Part shown: positions 24,776 to 32,059 of the stretch, piece after piece
How the letters are laid out: each line of letters begins with the position of its first letter
Numbering within the stretch: position 1 is the stretch's first letter
NCBI GenBank assembly: GCA_009780995.1
Contig: WQYY01000005.1
Span: 1-32,059, forward strand
Length of the DNA: 32,059 nucleotides
Source of the DNA: Desulfuromonadales bacterium
GTDB lineage: Bacteria; Desulfobacterota; Desulfuromonadia; Geobacterales; DSM-12255
Direction of reading: 5' to 3'
Translations under genes and position numbers: made by a program
Notes under the pieces: model-generated
What the model was told of the DNA's origin: nothing
Database searches by the model: none
What the model saw: only the letters and a program-made list of their open reading frames with translations

Positions 24776-25708
24776 TCACGCCCAATTTTGGGCATTTTGC
24801 AATATATTCATAAAAAATCTCGGATCTTTAAAGTAAAAACAGATTATATTATTCCTCGCGTAATCAGTAGAGATAACTATGGCATCACTATACGGATCGA
24901 TAGAAACTATTTTTTCGTGTTTGATACGTTTAGAAGCATCTCCGGTTGCATAGCCTCTGGTTGTGTAATATATATGCTTAGAAGTGATAGCCACTATCGC
25001 GCTGCCGAGAGGTACAATCGAAGTTTCGGAAACCCTTCGCCCTTCAAAGTCGCTGCCCCTCAGGTATAAGCCCTTAGCAATCCTGACTGAACCACCTATA
25101 GAGCTGCCAACAAACTTACTTGTAGTTTTAGGGATCGCAATCGGAATGTCAGTCCCTGCCCAAATCAGCAGTTCTGTCTTCTGAAAATTGAAAGGCAACC
25201 CATTTGTGCTAAATGATGGAGATTTGTTGCAGTTCAGCAGATTCCTTAACACTTCACCACTTAGCAACAAATTCCTAATGTTTGCAGGAATATCATCAGC
25301 TTGTATCTTGTACTGTCCTAACAGGGAAAAAATTTGCCGCTCTCTTTCCTCTGATAATAGCCCGTCGTCCATGTCTCTAACTGCTATTTCATTTGCGGCT
25401 TGGCAGACAATATCTTTGATATATAGATAAGAAAGCGCCAAAGGCCTAGATGCCTCTTGTATTTTAGAAAAAATTGCTTCGGTTGGTGTCTTTGAAAAGA
25501 CTTCACGCACGACCATATCTTTAATTTCGTTTATAGCGTTTGTTCTTTTGTCTTGAGCGCGTTTGTATAATGCGGTAAGACACCCAGGACAAATATCATC
25601 AGGCGCATCAATTCCTTTCCCCCGGGCGGTATTTATATCCGTTGCGCTTACTTTGGAAGAGCCGAAAATCAGTCCAAATCTTTTCCCGCATATTGCACAA
25701 TTCGCCAT
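24776..25708 (-). CDS. Zinc-ribbon protein with C-terminal PH-like domain, unknown function
   Basis: 310 aa, no signal peptide. The N-terminus has CAIC (C4, C7) and CPGC (C40, C43), a four-cysteine zinc finger separated by about 32 residues. The middle (50-165) is helical. The C-terminal 130 residues contain KFVGSSIGGSVRIAKGLYLRG (as GGSVRIAKGLYLR), an AITSKHIYY strand, then KIKHEKIVSIDPYSD-like motifs. This series recurs in many bacterial proteins of unknown role and resembles a bacterial pleckstrin-homology-like fold. It follows the membrane-protein gene by 30 bp and ends at a hairpin terminator. Position beside DISARM suggests an accessory or defence role, as inference only. Confidence 0.65.
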   Translation of the reverse strand: MANCAICGKRFGLIFGSSKVSATDINTARGKGIDAPDDICPGCLTALYKRAQDKRTNAINEIKDMVVREVFSKTPTEAIFSKIQEASRPLALSYLYIKDIVCQAANEIAVRDMDDGLLSEERERQIFSLLGQYKIQADDIPANIRNLLLSGEVLRNLLNCNKSPSFSTNGLPFNFQKTELLIWAGTDIPIAIPKTTSKFVGSSIGGSVRIAKGLYLRGSDFEGRRVSETSIVPLGSAIVAITSKHIYYTTRGYATGDASKRIKHEKIVSIDPYSDAIVISTDYARNNIICFYFKDPRFFMNILQNAQNWA

Positions 25709-25738
25709 TTTGACCTCAGTATTTTTGGGGCAGTGTAT

Positions 25739-26671
25739 TTATTTGCTGTTTAAATTTGCTTTATATTCTTCAATCACACTTTTCCTCAATTTTTTTGACA
25801 GACTTTCTATCTTTGCTTGAAGCTTAGGCATATCAATAGCATGTGTCATAAGGAATTTAGGATTGAATAAATCGCTTTCATTTGCTTGTATTTTTCTAAT
25901 TTGCTCTTTCATCTCTTCGTTGGACTTTTCCATATCTGCTATCGGAGATAATAGAAACCCTCTTTTTATCTCAAGAGATATTTCCCGGAGCTCTTGATTT
26001 ACAATTAATGAATTAAAATCAATAGCTGATTTGCAAAGATATCGATATCGCTCAACAATCTTTTCAGCTACTTTAATAATTTTGTCTGCATCTGCTGGAG
26101 TTCCTTCTGCTCCCATAGCATCAAGGAATTCCGCCTCGATTATATGATCACCCGATGATTCGAATGATTTGATCATTGTAATTATTTCCTTTGTTTTTGC
26201 CGACAGCCATTCAACAGTTTCTATGGCAACATCTCGCTTCAGGGTACTTAAAGCTTCCGGGATATTATCATTACACGCTCTTTTTAAATCTGCTGAATTT
26301 TTAATACCAGCATCAATAACTTCCGAAAATAAAATAGCTTCCCAACCTCTCTCATTTTTATCAATATTTTGTAATATCTGAGAGGGATCAATTATGGATT
26401 CTGTTTCTTCGATCGATTTTGCATCTTTATTAACCCATTGTTTATCCATATTCAAATCGGGTAACTCTTTTTCCAAGTCTTTATAGCTTTCTTTTTTTGT
26501 GGAAGATTTTTTAACGCCCTCTGTGAATTGCCAACTGACAAAAATTAAAAATATTACAAAGAAAAAAATAGGCAATATGATGTTTCTACTACCAAGCGAA
26601 GCCATAAAACAGGAAAACAATATTATAAAGCCCATACAGCCAAAACAAGAAGGCCCCGCTTTAGAACTCAT
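25739..26671 (-). CDS. Membrane-anchored helical protein, unknown function
   Basis: 310 aa; I do not recognise it. Two hydrophobic stretches lie at about 11-26 and 31-47 and form a hairpin or a long anchor. The remaining 260 residues are charged and helical, with coiled-coil-like runs near 235-265 and 280-305. A cysteine pair CFGC falls just before the first hydrophobic segment. It begins after a GGAG site and is first in a two-gene unit with the zinc-finger/PH-like protein. The pair is transcribed away from drmE, sharing a 256-bp intergenic region with it. Confidence 0.6.
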   Translation of the reverse strand: MSSKAGPSCFGCMGFIILFSCFMASLGSRNIILPIFFFVIFLIFVSWQFTEGVKKSSTKKESYKDLEKELPDLNMDKQWVNKDAKSIEETESIIDPSQILQNIDKNERGWEAILFSEVIDAGIKNSADLKRACNDNIPEALSTLKRDVAIETVEWLSAKTKEIITMIKSFESSGDHIIEAEFLDAMGAEGTPADADKIIKVAEKIVERYRYLCKSAIDFNSLIVNQELREISLEIKRGFLLSPIADMEKSNEEMKEQIRKIQANESDLFNPKFLMTHAIDMPKLQAKIESLSKKLRKSVIEEYKANLNSK

Positions 26672-26927
26672 TTTATTACTCCAATAAATAGGATTTTACA
26701 GTCCTACTATTTGCTTACACCTGAAAAGTTTTCCCGCATTTTAAGCTTGACAACTTATGAAAACAAGTCTTTTTGCACTACTGCGTCTTCAACCCGGATA
26801 TTATTTTACATTTGATAAATGGATTTACGTAACTGTCTAATTACGTGCTGCACAATCCCTGCCGTTATGTAGAGATAAAAGTTGCTGTATTTAAATTGGT
26901 AATTCCCATATAAATGAAGTAAGGTTA
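26672..26927. promoter_or_regulatory. Shared divergent control region between the two-gene cassette and DISARM
   Basis: The gap separates minus-strand and plus-strand accessory genes. It holds a palindrome TTACGTAA (26825-26832) and a second TTACGT (26841-26846) 16 bp later, a spacing that would put both on one face of the helix. No strong -35/-10 pair is seen for drmE; TATAAA at 26909-26914 is the best -10-like element. No integrase or att-like repeat is visible. Confidence 0.4.
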
Positions 26928-29225
26928 ATGTGGGTAATGTCTATGGCTCTCAACGAAAATTATTACAACAAACTTTTTGACAAATATTCTATCTCAAAAG
27001 ATTGCAACAGGGTCGTAGAACTTACGGCTGCTATGATATTGGGAGCTTACAATAACAAAAACGTCTATTTTAATTTCCCTAGAAGTTATGATTTAAAGGC
27101 AATTACAAACTTGCTATACGAGAATTTCTCGAAACAAATTTTTACAAGGTATGCAGACTTACTCGATTATTTTATTGGAGATAAGTTCAAAAGGAATAAT
27201 GAAAAGGGGATATATGTAATAACTGATATTGGGGATAAAAAATATTCTTTGAAAAAAGAAAATGATCCTTGGGAAACATTTAGACCCGATATTACATATG
27301 ATCGACTCACACGCGAATACACTCGGGTTAAACAAAGTGTGAAAAATAACACATTGTCAAAATTCGACTATTTTTTCAAAGATGCAAATAATTTTGAATT
27401 TTTGCCCACTAGTTTTTCTAAGAAACTCGTTTTAATCGCAAAGCAAACAATGTGGAACAATTTGACAAACAAAAATTGCATTCCTTCAACATATTTGCCC
27501 AACACACGAGACGGCGAACAAACAATAAAACGTTCCATTGAAGCATTAGAAGATTGTATCGCTTATGTGACCCCGAAATATGAAGTGTGTTATGAAGAAA
27601 TTTTGAAAAAGAATATTGCGGTTGATACAATTATTGTCTGTGATGCCGATTTAAATTCCATTTCTCAAATAGTACAAGATCAATCAAGATTTAACTTCAA
27701 ATTGATTGTGCTTTCAAATGAAAGTGGCATACAAAAATTTATTAATATTACACTTTGGAATTGGCAAAAAGAAGAAATTGAATTATTGGAACATACAAAT
27801 TGCAGTAAAGTAGAGATAGAATGTATTGAAGACGAAAAAATGGATAATCTCATTCAACATTTTGAAGAAAGTATGAGTTATGTATCTTCGCTTGAGCCAC
27901 CGATAAAACTCAAAAGTTACGGTTACTTTTTACGTTTAGCGTTGAATGCTTTACAAGAGGAACAATTTGATTATCTGTTCATGCGATTAAAAAACAATAA
28001 AGAGTTGGAACGAAATGAAGGTGGTTATGAAGATTTTGGTAACAAGAACCCAAAAGAAGCATTGAAAAATCTACTTCTATTCTTAAAAGAAAACAATCCA
28101 AAACAAAAAAAACTAAAAGACATGATTTTGCGCGTTGTAAAAAAAACTTTGATTGTTGCCGATAGAGAAGATATTGATTGTTTTAAAACAATAAGAAATA
28201 GTAATTGCAAAGTTATTACAAATTCAGAGCTAAAAAAATTACTCAAAAACGGAGAAACAGATATAAAAAATATTATGTTTTACTCCTTTAATGGTTCAAA
28301 GGATTTCAATTTTATTTACAATTTACAGAATAATGTAAAATTGGTTTTGCACAAACAGGAAAAAGAATTATATTGCAAGCAATTACAAATTTACACAAAG
28401 CAACTTGAAGAGGAATTAACAAGTGCAGACAGGGTTTCAGTTTGTGGCATAAAATACGAGCCAATAGCAACAGAAGAAATAAAAGTGAGTCCGACTTTGG
28501 AACAAATCATTGAACGACTTGACCAACGCTCAAATACTGCTTACGATGGCTATAAAACAGAGGGTGACAGTTTATTAGACGATTTGGAAGAAGAAATTAC
28601 GTACAAAATCACAATGTCAAACGGCGAAACTTGGAAAATACAAAGTAATGAAACCGTTTTTGACATAAAAGGAAACCTTATAAAATCTTACAGGTTAAAA
28701 GAAAATAGTAAAATTAGAATTTATCCAAAAGACCAATTAGCGGAAAATCTGCTTCAAATTGCCGTTGACGTAGAACCTGATAAATTCGGGAAAATTGATG
28801 AACACTCTAATTGTTGGAAGGATGTCTTGAAATCATTAGACATTCAGTACTCCAACAGAGAAACACTCTATCAAAAATTGAAAGAAAGCGGTTTGCGAGT
28901 TTCGCCAATGACTGTTAATTCATATTTTCGTGGGAACAGAAAATTTCCAATGTTCAACTTAGATTTGAAAGCAATTTTAAATTTGGCAAACAAAGAATAT
29001 TTGCTACCTGCAATCAAAAATTCTAAACGACTTTATAACAGCACAATGATTGCTTTGGGTCGTGGATTAAAACAAGAATTACAACAATTCTTGCAAGACA
29101 AAATAATTGGCGAAATTTTACAGAAGAAAGGATTTACGGCAGAAGCATTACAGCAATTCACAAATGAATTTATGCCATTATTAACAATCACAAAAATAGA
29201 AGAAATAATCGATGATGAACAATAG
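26928..29225 (+). CDS. drmE: DISARM class 2 protein DrmE
   Basis: 765 aa. The identification rests on overall pattern and above all on context: the next, overlapping gene is an unmistakable DrmA. DrmE is the marker of class 2 DISARM and its biochemical role is unknown. What can be seen: no signal peptide or membrane segment; a helical N-terminus; alternating strand-helix segments (TIIVCDAD near 235, FKLIVLSNE near 255, KTLIVADRE near 408) suggesting Rossmann-like halves; and a C-terminal part (from about 620) with a helix-turn-helix-like PMTVNSYFRGNRKF. Three in-frame ATGs compete (26928, 26937, 26943); only a modest AAGG lies upstream, best spaced for 26937. The gene is visibly A/T-richer than the core genes. 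Confidence 0.82.
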   Translation: MWVMSMALNENYYNKLFDKYSISKDCNRVVELTAAMILGAYNNKNVYFNFPRSYDLKAITNLLYENFSKQIFTRYADLLDYFIGDKFKRNNEKGIYVITDIGDKKYSLKKENDPWETFRPDITYDRLTREYTRVKQSVKNNTLSKFDYFFKDANNFEFLPTSFSKKLVLIAKQTMWNNLTNKNCIPSTYLPNTRDGEQTIKRSIEALEDCIAYVTPKYEVCYEEILKKNIAVDTIIVCDADLNSISQIVQDQSRFNFKLIVLSNESGIQKFINITLWNWQKEEIELLEHTNCSKVEIECIEDEKMDNLIQHFEESMSYVSSLEPPIKLKSYGYFLRLALNALQEEQFDYLFMRLKNNKELERNEGGYEDFGNKNPKEALKNLLLFLKENNPKQKKLKDMILRVVKKTLIVADREDIDCFKTIRNSNCKVITNSELKKLLKNGETDIKNIMFYSFNGSKDFNFIYNLQNNVKLVLHKQEKELYCKQLQIYTKQLEEELTSADRVSVCGIKYEPIATEEIKVSPTLEQIIERLDQRSNTAYDGYKTEGDSLLDDLEEEITYKITMSNGETWKIQSNETVFDIKGNLIKSYRLKENSKIRIYPKDQLAENLLQIAVDVEPDKFGKIDEHSNCWKDVLKSLDIQYSNRETLYQKLKESGLRVSPMTVNSYFRGNRKFPMFNLDLKAILNLANKEYLLPAIKNSKRLYNSTMIALGRGLKQELQQFLQDKIIGEILQKKGFTAEALQQFTNEFMPLLTITKIEEIIDDEQ

Positions 29226-32059
29226 AGAACAAGTAATTTCGAGAGTTCGGAAAGAACTGATTGGGCCGGATACTGATTTGTTTGAGTGCGAAGACAAGGT
29301 AAATTTTTCGGACGAAATTATTGCAGACAAACCGTTATTGCGATACTTCTCAGGAATATTGTACCCGAAACAAACCGCAATTGGCGATTTCGTAGAAGAT
29401 GATGATGAAAATGATGAAACTCCCGCCGAAGTCGCAGACGCAAACAATGATGCGAATGTAGAACCAGAAGAAATTGAAAAGACAGGCGAAGTTAAAGAAG
29501 ACAACAAAGACGTTCAATATTCCGCAAGTACATTTTTCCCTTCGCAATACGGAATTTCATTTGCAATTTCAAAAGATTGCCCAGAATTGAAAATCAAACT
29601 CTCCTTTGGCAATTACAAAAAAGCAAAGTCAAAAGAAATTTCAATTTTCTATTATGGTGATATTATCAACGCAGACAGCGGCAATAGTTTATTTGATGAG
29701 TTTGGATTACAACAATTTGTTGAATATGATACAGAAAACAAGCTGCTTACACTTCCTAAAGAACTCTCAAAAGAACAAAAGCAACAAAGAAGCAGTTGTT
29801 TCAATTCATTTGGCAAAGACCATCGAAATAGCGGATTATATAACATATTAAAAAAACTGTTTTTTAAAGACAAATACAAGCGATATGACAATAAAATAGA
29901 AGCAATTATTTCTATTAGCAAAATAAAGCAGGCAGAAAATCAGCATTATAAAATCTTACTGTCTGATATTGCAGGAGTGAATACGGAAAATTGGTGGAAA
30001 AGTAAAGAAGAATCTTTGAAAGATAAATTGTTGCTTCACATCAAATTGTACAACCAACCCGATAATAAATTTATTGTTAAAGTTTTCATTGAAAATACAC
30101 TATTGTTTCCACGCGCAAAATTTTCTACTGGCAAAGAAAGTCTAAATATGGCGTGTCTTTTTCAAACAGAAATTAAGATTGAAACACCATACTTATTGCA
30201 ATTTAATGATTATAAAAACAATCTGCACAAGTCTGACGAAGATAAAATGTTGGATTTTCTTTATCGTGAAAAACTATCATATGGATTAGGACATAACACC
30301 GCTTGCACTTGGGAAGATTGCGAAGATGATACTAAAAAACCAACTTGGATAAGTTCTACTTTTTTACCACAATTTAATGTGAAAAGCCAAAGCACTGATA
30401 TTAAAAATTTTGATAAAAAAAGTTTGGAAATAAAACAGTTATCTGGTTTCAATAAAGAAAAAAATACGATTACTTCAAATCTTAAAAAATTGTCTGCTAC
30501 TTATGCAGAGTGGATTTCTGCTGAAGAAAATGAAACAAAGAAATTAAATGATTCCGACAAGGTATTAGCAATAGAGAATATTGTAAAATGCAGAAAAATA
30601 CATACACGAATGCAAAAAGGTATTGAACTGTTAGAGCAGAACAACAATGCAATGCGTGCTTTTCAGTTGGCAAACACGGCAATTTATCTGCAAATGTTCC
30701 AACACCAGTGGCATTTTAGCGAACGAAAAGATGGCTTTGAGGCATATGAAAGAACCGACAGCCCACAATATACTTATAAGGAATACGAGACAAAAGAATA
30801 TCCCGATCCAAATAGAGTTCCGAGTTGGCGACCTTTCCAATTAGCATTTATTCTACAGTGCTTACCGTCTTTTTTTGATGAAAATTCAGAAGATAGGGAT
30901 TTAGTTGATTTGCTGTATTTCCCAACAGGTGGCGGTAAAACAGAAGCATATTTGGCATTATCTGCGTTCTTGATTTTTTGGCGGAGATTGCAATTTCCGG
31001 ATGATTATGGCGGTGTGAATATCATAATACGCTATACATTGAGATTACTTTCCGCACAACAGTTTGAACGTGCCACTAAACTGATTTTAGCCTGTGAATT
31101 TATTCGCAAAAATCACAAGGATCTAGGAAATGAACGAATTACTATCGGTTTTTGGGTGGGTGGTTCAACGATTCCAAATTCGATAAAAGATGCAAAAGAA
31201 AAACTTGCGAAAACGCAAGAACGACTAAATAACGATTGGTATTCTATAAATCCTTTCCAATTATCGAATTGTCAATGGTGCAATACAAAGATAATTAGCA
31301 GGCTGCAAGAAAACTCAAATGCAAATATTGGCCATAGAATTAACAGGCATAATCGTTTAAGCAGTTTTTGCTTAAATCCAAATTGTGAATATTCTGAAAC
31401 GAACAGCGAATTTCCAATAGTTGTAGTCGATGAAGACATTTACGAAAATCCGCCGACAATGCTGTTTGCAACAGTAGATAAATTTGCCCAACTGGCGTGG
31501 AAAGGCGAGGCAACAAGTTTATTCAATTCTCAAAATTCAAATGGTAACGACAATCGTAAACCCGAACTTATCATACAAGACGAGTTACATCTATTGAGTG
31601 GCCCGCTTGGTAGTTTAGTCGGGCTTTTTGAAAACGTGATTTTATCGCTATGCACAACCAAGATACAAAGGCCAAAAATCATAGTTTCAACAGCAACCGT
31701 TAAAAATGTTGAAGAACAGGTGAAAGGTTTGTATAGCCGACAAGTTCAGATTTTCCCGCAAAACGCCACCAATGCAGACGACACATTCTTTTCAAAAACT
31801 TTGCAGGAAAGTAACCGCCGTTATGTTGGAATTTTGCCAACAGGCAAAACGCAAACAATGACAACATTACGATTAAATGCGGCGTTACTTTTTGCTCGTT
31901 TGGAGTTGTGGAAAGACAGTGCAAATAAAACTGATGCAGACCAATTTTGGACGATTCTTTCCTATTTCAAGAGTTTGAAACATATAGGACGATTTTCTAA
32001 TAAAATAGTAGCAGAATTAAAACCTGAAATTAAACAGTTGCAAGTCCGTTATTTAATGA
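29212..32059 (+). CDS. drmA: DISARM helicase DrmA (3' end beyond window)
   Basis: The frame is open for 949 codons to the last base. The start ATG at 29212 (or 29215) lies inside the last codons of drmE, so the two overlap by up to 14 bp. The N-terminus (RVRKELIGPD, LLRYFSGILYPK, STFFPSQYGISFAI) matches DrmA. The SF2 helicase core has Walker A PTGGGKT (571-577), RYTLRLLSAQQFERA as motif Ia, a DEXH box DELH (790-793) and motif III STAT (826-829). A four-cysteine zinc site (C687, C690, C720, C725) interrupts the core. An acidic, low-complexity stretch (about 63-103) follows the N-terminal domain. DrmA loads on foreign DNA together with DrmB. The second RecA lobe and any C-terminal domain lie mostly outside. 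Confidence 0.92.
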   Translation, partial: MMNNREQVISRVRKELIGPDTDLFECEDKVNFSDEIIADKPLLRYFSGILYPKQTAIGDFVEDDDENDETPAEVADANNDANVEPEEIEKTGEVKEDNKDVQYSASTFFPSQYGISFAISKDCPELKIKLSFGNYKKAKSKEISIFYYGDIINADSGNSLFDEFGLQQFVEYDTENKLLTLPKELSKEQKQQRSSCFNSFGKDHRNSGLYNILKKLFFKDKYKRYDNKIEAIISISKIKQAENQHYKILLSDIAGVNTENWWKSKEESLKDKLLLHIKLYNQPDNKFIVKVFIENTLLFPRAKFSTGKESLNMACLFQTEIKIETPYLLQFNDYKNNLHKSDEDKMLDFLYREKLSYGLGHNTACTWEDCEDDTKKPTWISSTFLPQFNVKSQSTDIKNFDKKSLEIKQLSGFNKEKNTITSNLKKLSATYAEWISAEENETKKLNDSDKVLAIENIVKCRKIHTRMQKGIELLEQNNNAMRAFQLANTAIYLQMFQHQWHFSERKDGFEAYERTDSPQYTYKEYETKEYPDPNRVPSWRPFQLAFILQCLPSFFDENSEDRDLVDLLYFPTGGGKTEAYLALSAFLIFWRRLQFPDDYGGVNIIIRYTLRLLSAQQFERATKLILACEFIRKNHKDLGNERITIGFWVGGSTIPNSIKDAKEKLAKTQERLNNDWYSINPFQLSNCQWCNTKIISRLQENSNANIGHRINRHNRLSSFCLNPNCEYSETNSEFPIVVVDEDIYENPPTMLFATVDKFAQLAWKGEATSLFNSQNSNGNDNRKPELIIQDELHLLSGPLGSLVGLFENVILSLCTTKIQRPKIIVSTATVKNVEEQVKGLYSRQVQIFPQNATNADDTFFSKTLQESNRRYVGILPTGKTQTMTTLRLNAALLFARLELWKDSANKTDADQFWTILSYFKSLKHIGRFSNKIVAELKPEIKQLQVRYLM

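Noticed and set aside
24758-25069. 103-codon plus-strand frame at the end of the zinc-finger gene
   Set aside because: Antisense to the conserved PH-like domain, with no ribosome-binding site.

Overview
This window looks like chromosomal DNA of a Gram-negative (diderm) bacterium of moderate GC. The diderm reading rests on a type II secretion GspA/GspB-type pair, a cyclophilin with a signal peptide, and heme-pathway genes. Sigma-70-type promoters (TTGACA, 17 bp, TATAAA) are clear in front of both tRNA genes. I cannot fix the phylum from sequence alone. An EfpL/YeiP-type elongation factor, a group III-like phosphofructokinase and GatCAB together suggest an environmental lineage, not an enteric bacterium.

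Layout. 1-1600 (minus): gspB-like gene, cut by the window edge, and an ExeA/GspA-type AAA ATPase. 1788-7912 (plus): pcrA helicase, then gatC-gatA-gatB and a small membrane methyltransferase. 7945-8063: bidirectional terminator and tRNA-Asn (minus) with its own promoter. 8168-9991 (plus): uvrC. 10141-11505 (minus): MATE efflux protein. 11641-15504 (plus): tadA, hemB, hemG and plsY, with a repeat-rich gap before plsY. 15653-16156 (minus): orphan gene. 16251-22940 (minus): read in the direction of transcription, ppx-ppk-pfkA-tagI, then ppiA-yeiP(efpL), then tRNA-Phe and a terminator. 23191-24427: an HD-domain phosphohydrolase (plus) and a NimA-like flavin-binding protein (minus). 24776-26671 (minus): two uncharacterised genes. 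26928-32059 (plus): drmE and the first 949 codons of drmA.

The left three quarters is core metabolism and information processing. GatCAB makes Gln-tRNA and/or Asn-tRNA. PcrA and UvrC act in DNA repair, with TagI on alkylated bases. TadA makes inosine in tRNA. HemB and HemG serve tetrapyrrole synthesis. Ppk and Ppx make and degrade polyphosphate, and lie beside a phosphofructokinase with a hybrid active-site signature.

The right end is accessory. drmE plus drmA is the start of a class 2 DISARM anti-phage locus. It is more A/T-rich than the core genes and is preceded by a divergently oriented two-gene cassette: a zinc-finger/PH-like protein and a membrane-anchored helical protein. drmB, drmC and a cytosine methylase would be expected just beyond the window.

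Several intergenic gaps hold dispersed repeats: GTAG-headed REP-like palindromes (one supplies the uvrC stop codon), a 60-bp heptamer-based repeat in two near-identical copies, and a 42-nt hairpin in two copies.
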